NCBI GenBank assembly: GCA_032119595.1
Contig: JAUMBQ010000006.1
Coordinates: 1,550,001 to 1,614,000 of the forward strand
DNA length: 64,000 bases
Direction: 5' to 3'
Source of the DNA: JAGIBJ01 sp032119595
GTDB lineage: Bacteria > Actinomycetota > Thermoleophilia > Solirubrobacterales > Solirubrobacteraceae
The position numbers and the translations under genes were made by a program. Positions within the stretch are counted from its first letter, which is position 1, and the number at the start of each line of letters is the position of its first letter. Shown piece by piece: positions 16,044 to 24,610 of this stretch. The notes beneath the pieces are model-generated. The model did not search any database. It saw only the letters and a list, made by a program, of their open reading frames with translations, and was not told the DNA's origin.

Positions 16044-17450
16044 GTGAACGCACTGACCCCACCGACCCACCCTTCGCGACCGGCCGCCCGAACGGTGGTC
16101 ACTGGGTGCGCGATCGCGACCGTCGACGCCGCCGGCACGGAGCACGCGACTGGCCACCTCGTGATCCAGGACGGCCGCATCGTGGCCATCGAGGACGGGG
16201 CGGCGCCGCCGGAGGTGCTCGACGGGGCGACCGTGATCGACGGGCGCGGCCTCCTCGCCACGCCCGGCCTGGTGAACAGCCACCACCACCTGTACCAGTG
16301 GGCGACGCGCGGATTCGTGCCCGACGGAACGCTCTTCCAATGGCTCACCGGGCTCTACCCGGTGTGGGCGCAGCTCGACGACGACATCACCCACCACGCC
16401 GCCAAAGCGGGCCTCTCCGCCCTGGCGCTCTCGGGCTGCTCGACCTCGACCGACCACCATTACGTCTTTCCCAACGGCAGCGAGCTGCTCGAAGCTACGA
16501 TCACCGCCGCGCAGGCGGTCGGGATCCGATTCCACCCGACCCGCGGGTCGATGAACCTCGGCCGATCGCAGGGCGGCCTGCCGCCAGACAGCGTGACCGA
16601 GGACCACGACGCGATCTTGCAGGCCAGCGCTGACGCGATCGATCGCTGGCACGACCCGTCCGGCGACGCCACGCTGCAGATCGCGCTCGCACCGTGCTCG
16701 CCGTTCTCCGTGACCAAGGAGCTGATGGCCGAGTCGGCGGTGCTGGCACGCCAGCGCGGCGTCCGGCTCCACACCCACCTGTGCGAGACGGTCGATGAGG
16801 AGGACTACTGCCTCGAGCACTTCGGCGCGCGCCCCGCCGACTACGTCGCCGACCTCGGCTGGATGGGCGACGACGTGTGGTTCGCGCACTGCGTCCACCT
16901 CAGCGACGACGACGTCGCGCTGTTCGGCCGCACCGGCGTGGGCGTCGCGCATTGCCCGACCTCCAACGCGCGCCTGGGTTCCGGGATCGCTCGCACGCGA
17001 GACCTGCGCGAGGCCGGCGTGGCCGTCGGGCTGGGCGTCGACGGAGCCGCCTCAAACGAGGCCGGCACGCTCCAGCTGGAGGTGCACGCGTCGCTCATGG
17101 CCGCGCGCTTCGCCGGCGGCCCGGAGGCGATGACCGTGCGCCAGGCCCTCGCTCACGGCACCATCGACGGCGCCCGCTGCCTCGGCCGCGAAGCCGACCT
17201 TGGCTCGCTGGAAGTCGGCAAGCTCGCCGACATCGCTCTCTGGCGGGTCGACGATCTTGGCGGCGCCGGAATCCTCGACCCGGTGGCGGCGCTCGTGCTC
17301 GGCCCGCCACGGCCCTGTGAGCATCTGCTCGTCGGCGGGCGGCTGGTCGTCGAAGGCGGCGAGCTACGCACCACCGACTTGCAGGTCGTCGTGGCCGAGC
17401 TCGTTCGCGTGAGCGAGCGCCAAGCCGTCGCCTACGGGAGCGTCCATTGA
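16044..17450 (+). CDS. 8-oxoguanine deaminase
   Basis: Zn-dependent amidohydrolase expected to deaminate 8-oxoguanine to urate. The 468-aa protein has the metal-binding GLVNSHHHLYQ at about residues 75-85, then WLTGLYPVWAQL and LSGCSTSTDHHYVFPNGS. The stretch GIRFHPTRGSMNLGRSQGG at about 160 is characteristic of the 8-oxoguanine deaminase subgroup. Later ligands are HTHLCET (about 242), WFAHCVHL (about 278) and GLGVDGAASNE (about 330). The Leu/Phe-to-Tyr pattern differs from guanine deaminase and from AtzB. First gene of a tightly coupled operon that continues with uraD, uraH and urate oxidase, so its product urate is the direct substrate of a neighbour. GTG start. Confidence 0.86.
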   Translation: MNALTPPTHPSRPAARTVVTGCAIATVDAAGTEHATGHLVIQDGRIVAIEDGAAPPEVLDGATVIDGRGLLATPGLVNSHHHLYQWATRGFVPDGTLFQWLTGLYPVWAQLDDDITHHAAKAGLSALALSGCSTSTDHHYVFPNGSELLEATITAAQAVGIRFHPTRGSMNLGRSQGGLPPDSVTEDHDAILQASADAIDRWHDPSGDATLQIALAPCSPFSVTKELMAESAVLARQRGVRLHTHLCETVDEEDYCLEHFGARPADYVADLGWMGDDVWFAHCVHLSDDDVALFGRTGVGVAHCPTSNARLGSGIARTRDLREAGVAVGLGVDGAASNEAGTLQLEVHASLMAARFAGGPEAMTVRQALAHGTIDGARCLGREADLGSLEVGKLADIALWRVDDLGGAGILDPVAALVLGPPRPCEHLLVGGRLVVEGGELRTTDLQVVVAELVRVSERQAVAYGSVH

Positions 17451-17971
17451 CCGCCGCCCATTCACCGCTCCTTGCGCCGACCGATCAGGAGGCCTTCGTC
17501 GCCGCGCTTGGCGGGATCGTCGAGCATTCCCCGTGGGTCGCCGAGCAGGCTTTCGCACAAGCGCCGTTTGCCGACCTAACCGAACTCCACGGGGCGTTCG
17601 CGGGCGCCCTCCTCGCCGCACCGCACGAGGCGCAGATCGCGGTCCTCCGCGCGCACCCGGACCTCGCCGTATCGAGCGACGCGCTCCCTGCGCTCACGCC
17701 TGAATCGGCGTCGGAACAGGCCGGGGCCGGCCTGGATCGCCTCGACGACGACCGACGCCGCGCGCTCGCCACGATGCTCGCCGAGTACCGCGCGCGGTTC
17801 GGGTTCCCATTCATCGTCTGCGTCCGCGACCACGGCGGCGCCGGGCTCGAAACGCTCGCCGCGAGTCGCCTGCACGGCACCCCCGAGCAGGAGCTGCAGA
17901 CGGCCCTGGGCGAGGTCATCTCGATCGCGCGCCACCGCCTCTCGGATCTCGTCCACGAAGCTGCCGCATGA
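17447..17971 (+). CDS. uraD: OHCU decarboxylase
   Basis: 2-oxo-4-hydroxy-4-carboxy-5-ureidoimidazoline decarboxylase, the last step producing (S)-allantoin from urate. The all-helical 174-aa protein has the family's landmarks: VEHSPWVAEQAF with the Ser/Pro segment, RAHPDLA (about 68-74) with the catalytic His, SASEQAGAGLDRL, and YRARFGFPFIVCVRD at about 115-130. A TTG start at 17447 overlaps the stop of the deaminase gene (attga), and its own stop overlaps the ATG of uraH, so the three are translationally coupled. Confidence 0.93.
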   Translation: MTAAHSPLLAPTDQEAFVAALGGIVEHSPWVAEQAFAQAPFADLTELHGAFAGALLAAPHEAQIAVLRAHPDLAVSSDALPALTPESASEQAGAGLDRLDDDRRRALATMLAEYRARFGFPFIVCVRDHGGAGLETLAASRLHGTPEQELQTALGEVISIARHRLSDLVHEAAA

Positions 17972-18300
17972 GCTCGATCTCGACCCACGTCCTCGACACC
18001 GCCCGCGGCCTGCCCGTCGCCGGGATTCCCGTGTCGCTCAGCGTGCTCGATGGCGGTACCTGGGCCCCGCTCACTGCCGAACTCACCGACGCCGACGGCC
18101 GCGCGACGCTCGCCAAGGCGGGGTCGACGCTCACCGCCGGCCGATACCGGGTGCTCTTCACGCTCGAGGCCGGCCCGGCGGCCGTGCAGGGCTGGTACCC
18201 GGAGGTGTCGATCGTGATCGACCTGCGGGCCGACTCCGGCCACTCGCACGTCCCGCTGCTCCTGAGCCCCTACGGCTACACGACCTACCGCGGGAGCTGA
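17968..18300 (+). CDS. uraH: 5-hydroxyisourate hydrolase (transthyretin-like)
   Basis: Hydrolyses 5-hydroxyisourate, the urate oxidase product, to OHCU. The 110-aa protein shows STHVLDTARGLPVAGIPVSL at the N-terminus, a central RYRVLFTLEAG region, the WYPEVSIVID and SHVPLLLSPYGYTTYRGS signatures and the C-terminal YRGS tetrapeptide diagnostic of the family. ATG at 17968 overlaps the uraD stop. Eight bases separate it from urate oxidase. Confidence 0.96.
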   Translation: MSSISTHVLDTARGLPVAGIPVSLSVLDGGTWAPLTAELTDADGRATLAKAGSTLTAGRYRVLFTLEAGPAAVQGWYPEVSIVIDLRADSGHSHVPLLLSPYGYTTYRGS

Positions 18301-18308
18301 CCCCACCC

Positions 18309-19157
18309 ATGCCCTTCCAACTCACGGCCGACGCCTACGGCAAGGCCCAGAACCGGCTCATGCGCGTGGTCCGCGAGACCGACCGCCACGAGATCCGGGA
18401 TGTGACCATCGGCGTGCAGCTCCGCGGCGATTTCGCGCCAGTGTTCCTGGAGGGCGACAACACCGACATCCCCGCCACCGACACGATGAAGAACACGGTC
18501 TTCGGCATGGCCCGGACCGACTTCACGACCGGCTCGATCGAGGACTTCGGCAAGGCGCTCGTGACGCATCTCGTCGGCAACAGCGACCGGGTCGCGTCGG
18601 CGGAAATTCACCTCGTCGAGCATCCCTGGGTTCGGCTGGCGCCCGGCGGCGTGGAGCACGATCACGCCTTCCACCGCGGCTCCTCCGGCGACCACGACGC
18701 GTGGGTCACTGGCGACGGCGACAGCTTCACGGTCAAGGCGGGGATCAGCGACCTGTTCGTGCTGCGCAGCACCGGTTCGGGCTTCAAGGGCTTTGAGCGC
18801 GACCGCTTCACGACCTTGCCTGAGGTCGACGACCGGATCCTCGCCACCGTGGTCACCGCGACGTGGACCTACGGCGCGCAGGTCGCCGACTACCAAGCGA
18901 CCTGGCAGGGCATCCACGACACCCTCATCGCGCGCTTCGCCGACCACTACAGCGACTCCGTGCAGCAGACGATCTACAACATCTGCACGGCGATCCTAGA
19001 GGGCTTCCCGGAGATCACGGAGGTGTCGATGACGCTGCCAAACAAGCACCACAACCTCGTCGATCTGTCGCCGTTTGGCCTCGACAACCCCGGCGTGGTG
19101 TTCATCGCGACGCAGGATCCATTCGGCCTGATCAACGGCACGGTGACCCGCACCTGA
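18309..19157 (+). CDS. pucL: Urate oxidase (uricase)
   Basis: Cofactor-free enzyme oxidising urate to 5-hydroxyisourate with O2 and release of H2O2. At 282 aa it is close to the usual 290-300. Active-site motifs are visible: GDNTDIPATDTMKNTVF (about 50-66) with the catalytic Thr, FVLRSTGSGFKGFERDRFTT with the urate-binding Phe and Arg (about 150-170), and the C-terminal LPNKHHNLVDL (about 237-247). It completes the urate-to-allantoin trio with uraH and uraD immediately upstream. Confidence 0.97.
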   Translation: MPFQLTADAYGKAQNRLMRVVRETDRHEIRDVTIGVQLRGDFAPVFLEGDNTDIPATDTMKNTVFGMARTDFTTGSIEDFGKALVTHLVGNSDRVASAEIHLVEHPWVRLAPGGVEHDHAFHRGSSGDHDAWVTGDGDSFTVKAGISDLFVLRSTGSGFKGFERDRFTTLPEVDDRILATVVTATWTYGAQVADYQATWQGIHDTLIARFADHYSDSVQQTIYNICTAILEGFPEITEVSMTLPNKHHNLVDLSPFGLDNPGVVFIATQDPFGLINGTVTRT

Positions 19158-19194
19158 TGCGCGTCCGCCTGACCTCTTCCGGCAGTGCGGCCGC

Positions 19195-20259
19195 ATGATT
19201 CGCGCGGTCGTCGACGCGCTGAGCGACTGGGCGGGTGAGGGCCAGCCTGCGGCGCTGGCCACGGTCGTGCAGGTGCACGGGCGCGCGCCGCTCCCGGCAG
19301 GCTCGTGCCTGGCCGTTGCCGGAGATGGCCGCACGGCGGGCGCTGTGTCCGGCGGGTGCGTCGAAGCCGAGGTCGTGCAGGCCGCGCAGGACGTGATGGC
19401 GAGCGGGGTGGCGCGGCGGCTGCGTTTCGCGCCGGGTGGCGATCCACTCACCGGCAGCGCGTTGCCGTGCGGAGGCGGGATCGACGTCTGGGTCCAGCCG
19501 TGGGTCGGCGGAAGCGCTGGTGGCGAGACGCCATCGGAGCGACGCGACGACAGCGACTCCGGGCCGTCGAGGGCGGCCTTCGAGCAGGCTGGCTTCGGGC
19601 GGGCGGTGCGCGAAGGGCGCGAGGGTGCGCTCCCGATCGCGGCCGACGGCTGGCCGGGCGAGGCCGCCGAGCGCTTCGTCTTGGAGGTTGCGGCCCCGGC
19701 GCGGCTGGTGCTGGTCGGCGCGAGTCTGGTCGCCGGCGCGCTGAGCACCCAGGCGCGGAGCCTCGGCTGGTCGACCGTCGTCATCGATCCGCGCACGGCG
19801 GTCGCCGCCCATGCCCCGATCTCGGACGCGACGCAGCTCATCCTCGATTGGCCCGAGCAGGCGCTACTTCGGATTGCGCCACTCGGCTCCGGCGACGCGG
19901 TCCTGGCGCTGAGTCATCAGCCCGCGCTCGACGACGCGGCCCTCAGCGCGGCGTTGCTCGGCGAGGCCGGGTTCGTCGGCGCGATCGGGTCGCGGCGCAG
20001 TCATGCCGAGCGGATCGCCCGGCTCCGCGGGAGGGGTTTCACTGAGCGCCAGCTCGATCGGATCGTCGGGCCGGTGGGCCTGGATCTGGGGACGTCTGAT
20101 CCGGCCGAGATCGCGGTCTCGATCGTCGCCGAACTGATTGCCGCACGCCACGGTCGAACGGGTGGGCGCCTTTCGGCGGGCGACGGGCCGATTGGCAGCG
20201 AGGCCAGCGGTCGCTATCGCCTGGTCGCCTTGGCCAGTGCCCGGGGGCTACGGTCATGA
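19195..20259 (+). CDS. xdhC: XdhC/CoxI-family molybdenum cofactor maturation factor
   Basis: Chaperone that carries and sulfurates molybdenum cofactor for insertion into xanthine dehydrogenase. The 354-aa protein has an XdhC N-domain (ALATVVQVHGRAPLPAGSCL at about 18-37; GAVSGGCVEAEVVQAA at about 50-65) and a C-terminal Rossmann-like domain (LVLVGASLVAGALST, then GFVGAIGSRRSHAERIARL at about 260-280). Residues about 103-143 are a charged, Ser/Gly-rich insertion not usual in the family. Its stop overlaps the ATG of the next gene, and the xanthine dehydrogenase genes follow. Confidence 0.9.
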   Translation: MIRAVVDALSDWAGEGQPAALATVVQVHGRAPLPAGSCLAVAGDGRTAGAVSGGCVEAEVVQAAQDVMASGVARRLRFAPGGDPLTGSALPCGGGIDVWVQPWVGGSAGGETPSERRDDSDSGPSRAAFEQAGFGRAVREGREGALPIAADGWPGEAAERFVLEVAAPARLVLVGASLVAGALSTQARSLGWSTVVIDPRTAVAAHAPISDATQLILDWPEQALLRIAPLGSGDAVLALSHQPALDDAALSAALLGEAGFVGAIGSRRSHAERIARLRGRGFTERQLDRIVGPVGLDLGTSDPAEIAVSIVAELIAARHGRTGGRLSAGDGPIGSEASGRYRLVALASARGLRS

Positions 20260-20927
20260 GAGTCGCCGGCATCGTGTTGGCCGCCGGCGCGGGGCGACGC
20301 TTCGGCGCGGGGACCAAGCAGGTCGCCGTGGTCGGCGGGCGGCCGCTCGTCGCACGCGCCGTCGAGGCCGCCTGCAGCGCGCCAGCGCTCGACGACGTCG
20401 TCGTGGTCGTCGGCTCCGAGGCCGATGAGGTTCGCGCGGCCCTGCGCTCGTCGCTTGGTCGGTCGCTCGGCCAGACCCTCGGGCAAGGCGCGGGGCATCC
20501 CCTGCAGGTCGGCGAGGGGCGCCATCGCGTGGTGCACTGCGGCGGCTGGGCAGAGGGCATCGCCGCCTCGCTGCGGCGCGGGCTGGAGGAGGTCGGCCCG
20601 CTTGACGCGGCGCTCGTGCTGCTCGCCGATCAGCCACTCGTCACGTCCAAGCTGGTCTCGTTGGTGCTGAGCGAGGGGCTCCCCGGGTTGGGCGAGCGTC
20701 ACGATGTCGCGCGGCCGTTCTACGAGAGCATTCCCGGCCATCCGGTGCTGCTTGGCCCGGCCGCGATCCAGCGGGCGCTCACGTTGCAGGGCGACCGCGG
20801 GCTCGGACCGGTCATCGCCCGTCGCCGAATCCGCGCGATCCAGGTCGCCGGCGCTGGCGCAACGCTGGATGTCGACCGCCCCGCCGACGTCGCCGCGGCC
20901 GAGCGCGCCCTCGGGCAGCCGGCGTAG
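20256..20927 (+). CDS. MocA-like molybdenum cofactor nucleotidyltransferase
   Basis: A 223-aa nucleotidyltransferase with the MobA-like fold. The nucleotide-binding loop VLAAGAGRRFGAGTKQVAVV (about 7-26) and LLADQPLVTSKLV (about 124-136) match molybdopterin cytidylyltransferase MocA and relatives. The gene lies between xdhC and the xanthine dehydrogenase subunits. It therefore probably prepares the cofactor (cytidine dinucleotide form or a related step) for the enzyme encoded next. ATG overlaps the xdhC stop, and its stop is immediately followed by the next ATG. Confidence 0.85.
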   Translation: MRVAGIVLAAGAGRRFGAGTKQVAVVGGRPLVARAVEAACSAPALDDVVVVVGSEADEVRAALRSSLGRSLGQTLGQGAGHPLQVGEGRHRVVHCGGWAEGIAASLRRGLEEVGPLDAALVLLADQPLVTSKLVSLVLSEGLPGLGERHDVARPFYESIPGHPVLLGPAAIQRALTLQGDRGLGPVIARRRIRAIQVAGAGATLDVDRPADVAAAERALGQPA

Positions 20928-21761
20928 ATGGATCTCGCGACCGTCTCGGAGGTCCTCGTCGTGCGCGACCGCGCGGAGCTGGTCGCCGCTGGCTTCGGCC
21001 CGGGCGACGCCTACCTTGCGGGCGGCAGCTGGGTCTTCTCGGAGCCCCAGTTCGGGGTCAACCGCCTGATCGATCTGACCGGGTTCGGCTGGCCCGCGCT
21101 CACGGCGTCGGAGAGCGGGCTGGAGATCGCGGCGACGTGCACGCTCGCCGAGATCGCCGCGCTCGAAGCGACGCAGGCCTGGCCCGCCCTGGCGCTCGCC
21201 CGCGAGTGCTGCGACGCGCTGCGCGGCTCGTTCAAGATCTGGAACGTCGGCACGGTCGGCGGCAACCTCTGTTGCGCGCTGCCGGCCGGCCCGATGACCT
21301 CGTTCGCCGCAGCGCTCGACGGCGTGTGCCTGATCTGGTCGGCGGACGGCACGGAGCGACAGGTCTCCGTGGCCGATCTCGTCATCGGCGATGGGTTCAC
21401 GTCGCTGCAGCCCGGCGAGGTGCTGCGCTCGATCCGCTTGCCGGCCGCGTCGCTGGCCTCGGCGACGGCGTTTCGCCAGCAGTCGCTCACGCGGTACGGG
21501 CGCTCGGCGGCGCTCTTGATCGGTCGACTGGACCCCCGAGACGGGGCCTTCGTCCTCACGATCACGGCCTCGACGCCACGCCCGGTGCAGCTCGCGTTTG
21601 CGGCGCTCCCGTCGGCTGGGGAACTCGACGACGCGCTCGCCGAATGCCTCCCGACCGACGCCGCCTACTTCGACGACCTCCACGGCACACCCGCGTGGCG
21701 TCGCCAACTCACTCGGGTGCTTACCCACGAGATCCGCGACGAACTCGCGGCCCCGCGATGA
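20928..21761 (+). CDS. Xanthine dehydrogenase FAD-binding subunit
   Basis: Medium subunit (277 aa) that binds FAD and passes electrons from the iron-sulfur clusters to NAD or another acceptor. Visible motifs are AYLAGGSWVFSEPQFGVNRL (about 26-45) at the FAD-binding start, CDALRGSFKIWNVGTVGGNL (about 95-114), the CO-dehydrogenase flavoprotein signature, and LTRYGRSAALLIGRL in the C-terminal domain. It starts directly after the preceding stop and overlaps the ATG of the fused large subunit, giving near-equal translation of the two enzyme components. Confidence 0.92.
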   Translation: MDLATVSEVLVVRDRAELVAAGFGPGDAYLAGGSWVFSEPQFGVNRLIDLTGFGWPALTASESGLEIAATCTLAEIAALEATQAWPALALARECCDALRGSFKIWNVGTVGGNLCCALPAGPMTSFAAALDGVCLIWSADGTERQVSVADLVIGDGFTSLQPGEVLRSIRLPAASLASATAFRQQSLTRYGRSAALLIGRLDPRDGAFVLTITASTPRPVQLAFAALPSAGELDDALAECLPTDAAYFDDLHGTPAWRRQLTRVLTHEIRDELAAPR

Positions 21762-24610
21762 CGCTGCGCGTCGATGGCGAGGCCGTCACCGCCGAGCCCC
21801 GCCCGGCCCAGTGCCTGCGCACGTTCTTGCGTGAGCAGGGGCGCTTCTGCGTGAAGAAGGGGTGTGACACCGGTGACTGCGGCGCTTGCACCGTGCTGGT
21901 CGATGGCACGCCGGTGCACAGCTGCATCTATCCCGCGGTGCGCGCGCAGGGGCGCGACGTGACCACGGTCGCGGGGCTCGCCGGGGCCGACGCGCCGCTC
22001 CATCCGGTCCAGGAACAGTTCCTGGCGGCCCAGGGATTCCAGTGCGGGTTCTGCACGGGCGGGATGATCGTGACTGCGAGTGCGCTGACGGAGGCGCAAC
22101 GCGCGGACCTGCCGCGGGCGCTGAAGAGCAACGTCTGCCGGTGCACGGGCTATCGCTCGATCCGGGATGCGATCGAGGGGCGCCAGGTCGTCGAAGACGA
22201 TGTCGCGGGGGCGTCGACGGGACGAAACCTGCCAGCGCCGGCCGGGCCCGAGATCGTGACGGGACAGGCCGAATTCACCCTCGACCACGCGCCCGCAGGG
22301 TTGCTCCATCTGACGGTCCTGCGGTCGCCCCACGCCCATGCTCGGATCCGCTGGATCGACACCGCAGCCGCGCTGGCGGCGCCTGGCGTGCAGCTCGTCC
22401 TCACCCACGAGGACGCGCCGGCGCTTCACTTCTCGACGGGTCGGCATTCCGACCGGCTCGAGGATCCCGACGACACGCTCGTGCTCGATCCGGTGGTCCG
22501 TTTCGTCGGGCAGCGGGTCGCGGCCGTCGTCGCCTGGTCGGTTGCCGAGGCCGAGGCGGCGGCTCGGCTGATCGTCGTCGACTACGAGGTGCTTCCCGCG
22601 GTGTTCGAGCCGGGCGCCGCGATGCAGCCGGGGGCGCCTCAGCTCCACGCGGGCAAGGACCCGGCATCGAGTCGGATCGCCGACCCAACCGCCAACATCG
22701 CCGGCGAGGTCCACAGCGAGATCGGCGATCTCAAAGCCGGGCTCGACGCGGCGGACTGCGTCGTCGAACACGAGTACTCCGTGCAGCGCGTGCAGCACGC
22801 GCATCTGGAGACGCACGCCGCGACGGCCTGGGTCGATGATCGCGGGCGGCTGAATGTGCGCACGTCGAGCCAGGTGCCGTTCCTCACCCGCGACGAACTG
22901 GCGCGGCTCTTCGGCCTGCGACGCGAGCAGGTTCGCGTGTTCGCGGCGCGGGTCGGTGGCGGGTTCGGCGGCAAGCAGGAGCTGCTCGTCGAGGACCTCG
23001 TGGCGCTGGCGGCGCTGCGCCTGCGGCGCCCGGTGCGCGTCGAGGTCACCCGCGAGGAGCAGTTCACCGCGATGACGACGCGCCACCCGATGCGGGTCCG
23101 CGTCACGCTCGGCGCCAGTGCCGATGGCGTGCTCACGGCGCTGCACCTCCAGCTGGTCTCGAACACGGGCGCGTATGGCAACCACAGCTTGGGGGTGATG
23201 TTCCACGCGTGCGGTGAGTCGGTCGCGCTCTACCGGTGCGCCAACAAGCGCGTCGATGGCTTTGCGGTGTACACGAACCAGGTGCCGGCGGGCGCGTTTC
23301 GCGGCTATGGCCTCAGCCAGACGATCTTTGCGATCGAGTCGTCGATCGACGAACTCGCCCATCGCCTGAAGCTCGATCCGGCGACGGTCCGGGAGCGCAA
23401 CACGGTGCGGCCCGGCGACCCGTTCGTATCGATCGAGGGCGCGGCGCACGACGTCGCCTTCGGCAGCTTCGGCCTCGACGAGTGCCGCGCGCTCGTGGCC
23501 GACGCGCTCGAGCGGGGCCGCGCGGTGCGTGCTCCAGAGGACGCTGACATCCGGTCCGGGTTGGGCGGGGTGGGCGAGGCGAGGAGTCGGTCTGCGGTCG
23601 GTCGCCCGGTGGCGCTGCCGTCGCCAGGTCCGGAATGGTTGGTCGGCGAGGGGACGGCGCTCGCGATGCTTGATGCCGGGCCTCCCGGCGGGCATCACGC
23701 CGACGCGCGGATCGGCCGGCTGCGCAACGGTCGCTTCCGGCTCGCGGTCGGCACGGCCGAGTTCGGGAACGGCACCGCGACGGTGCATCGGCAGATCGCC
23801 GCGGAGGTGCTCGGCACGACGGCCGATCAGATCGACCTCGTGCCATCAGACACCGACGAGGTCGGCCACGACAGCGGCGCCTACGCGTCGACCGGCGTGG
23901 TCGTCGCTGGCCGCGCGACGCTCCTCGCGGCGACGGCTCTGAAGGAGCTGCTGGGCGCCGGCGCCGGCGCCGACTCGGGTGATGCGGGTACCGCGGGCGG
24001 GGTCGACTTGAGCGCGGACGGAGCGGACCGTTCAGGGGAGGCCGACGCAGAGGGCGAGGTCTGGGCGACTGGCACGTTCAGCGGGACGCCACGGTCGGTC
24101 GCGTTCAACGTGCATGGGATGCGCGTCGCGGTGCATCCCGCGACCGGCGAGATTCGCATTCTTCAGAGCGTGCAGGCCGCGGACGCGGGCTACGTGATGA
24201 ATCCTGCGCAGTGCCGCGCGCAGGTGGAGGGCGGCGTCGCGCAGGCGCTGGGCGCGGCGATGAGCGAGGCCGTGCAGATTGACCAGTCGGGGACCGTGAC
24301 CACACGCAGCTTCCGCACCTATCTGCTGCCGATGATCGGCGACGTACCCGAGACCGAGGTCCTCTTCGCCCAGACCTTCGACGAGCTCGGCCCGCTCGGC
24401 GCCAAGCCGATGAGCGAGAGCCCGTTCAACCCCGTCGCGCCAGCGCTGGCGAATGCCGTGCGCGCGGCGACCGGAGTGCGCATCACGGAGCTGCCCTTGC
24501 GACGCGACCGGGTCTGGGCCGCGCTGGCGGCGGCAGGGGTGCCCGGCGCGGTCCCGGCCAAAGCGACGGAACTCGCAGACGGCAGCGCGCCAGCCAGAAG
24601 CAACGCATGA
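21758..24610 (+). CDS. Xanthine dehydrogenase, fused 2Fe-2S and molybdopterin subunit
   Basis: A 950-aa polypeptide combining the small iron-sulfur subunit with the catalytic molybdenum subunit. Residues 1-150 carry both [2Fe-2S] clusters: CVKKGCDTGDCGACTVL with a fourth Cys in VHSCIY, then CGFCTGGM and NVCRCTGYRSI. The rest is the Mo domain, with RVGGGFGGKQ (about 405), VPAGAFRGYGLSQ (about 508) containing the substrate-binding Arg, and LGAKPMSESPFNP (about 885) containing the catalytic Glu in the GAKxxxE arrangement. Two low-complexity insertions (about 587-628 and 730-765) interrupt the Mo domain. It oxidises hypoxanthine and xanthine to urate by family. ATG 21758 overlaps the FAD-subunit stop; the frame is open upstream but that part is antisense-like noise. 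Confidence 0.9.
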   Translation: MTLRVDGEAVTAEPRPAQCLRTFLREQGRFCVKKGCDTGDCGACTVLVDGTPVHSCIYPAVRAQGRDVTTVAGLAGADAPLHPVQEQFLAAQGFQCGFCTGGMIVTASALTEAQRADLPRALKSNVCRCTGYRSIRDAIEGRQVVEDDVAGASTGRNLPAPAGPEIVTGQAEFTLDHAPAGLLHLTVLRSPHAHARIRWIDTAAALAAPGVQLVLTHEDAPALHFSTGRHSDRLEDPDDTLVLDPVVRFVGQRVAAVVAWSVAEAEAAARLIVVDYEVLPAVFEPGAAMQPGAPQLHAGKDPASSRIADPTANIAGEVHSEIGDLKAGLDAADCVVEHEYSVQRVQHAHLETHAATAWVDDRGRLNVRTSSQVPFLTRDELARLFGLRREQVRVFAARVGGGFGGKQELLVEDLVALAALRLRRPVRVEVTREEQFTAMTTRHPMRVRVTLGASADGVLTALHLQLVSNTGAYGNHSLGVMFHACGESVALYRCANKRVDGFAVYTNQVPAGAFRGYGLSQTIFAIESSIDELAHRLKLDPATVRERNTVRPGDPFVSIEGAAHDVAFGSFGLDECRALVADALERGRAVRAPEDADIRSGLGGVGEARSRSAVGRPVALPSPGPEWLVGEGTALAMLDAGPPGGHHADARIGRLRNGRFRLAVGTAEFGNGTATVHRQIAAEVLGTTADQIDLVPSDTDEVGHDSGAYASTGVVVAGRATLLAATALKELLGAGAGADSGDAGTAGGVDLSADGADRSGEADAEGEVWATGTFSGTPRSVAFNVHGMRVAVHPATGEIRILQSVQAADAGYVMNPAQCRAQVEGGVAQALGAAMSEAVQIDQSGTVTTRSFRTYLLPMIGDVPETEVLFAQTFDELGPLGAKPMSESPFNPVAPALANAVRAATGVRITELPLRRDRVWAALAAAGVPGAVPAKATELADGSAPARSNA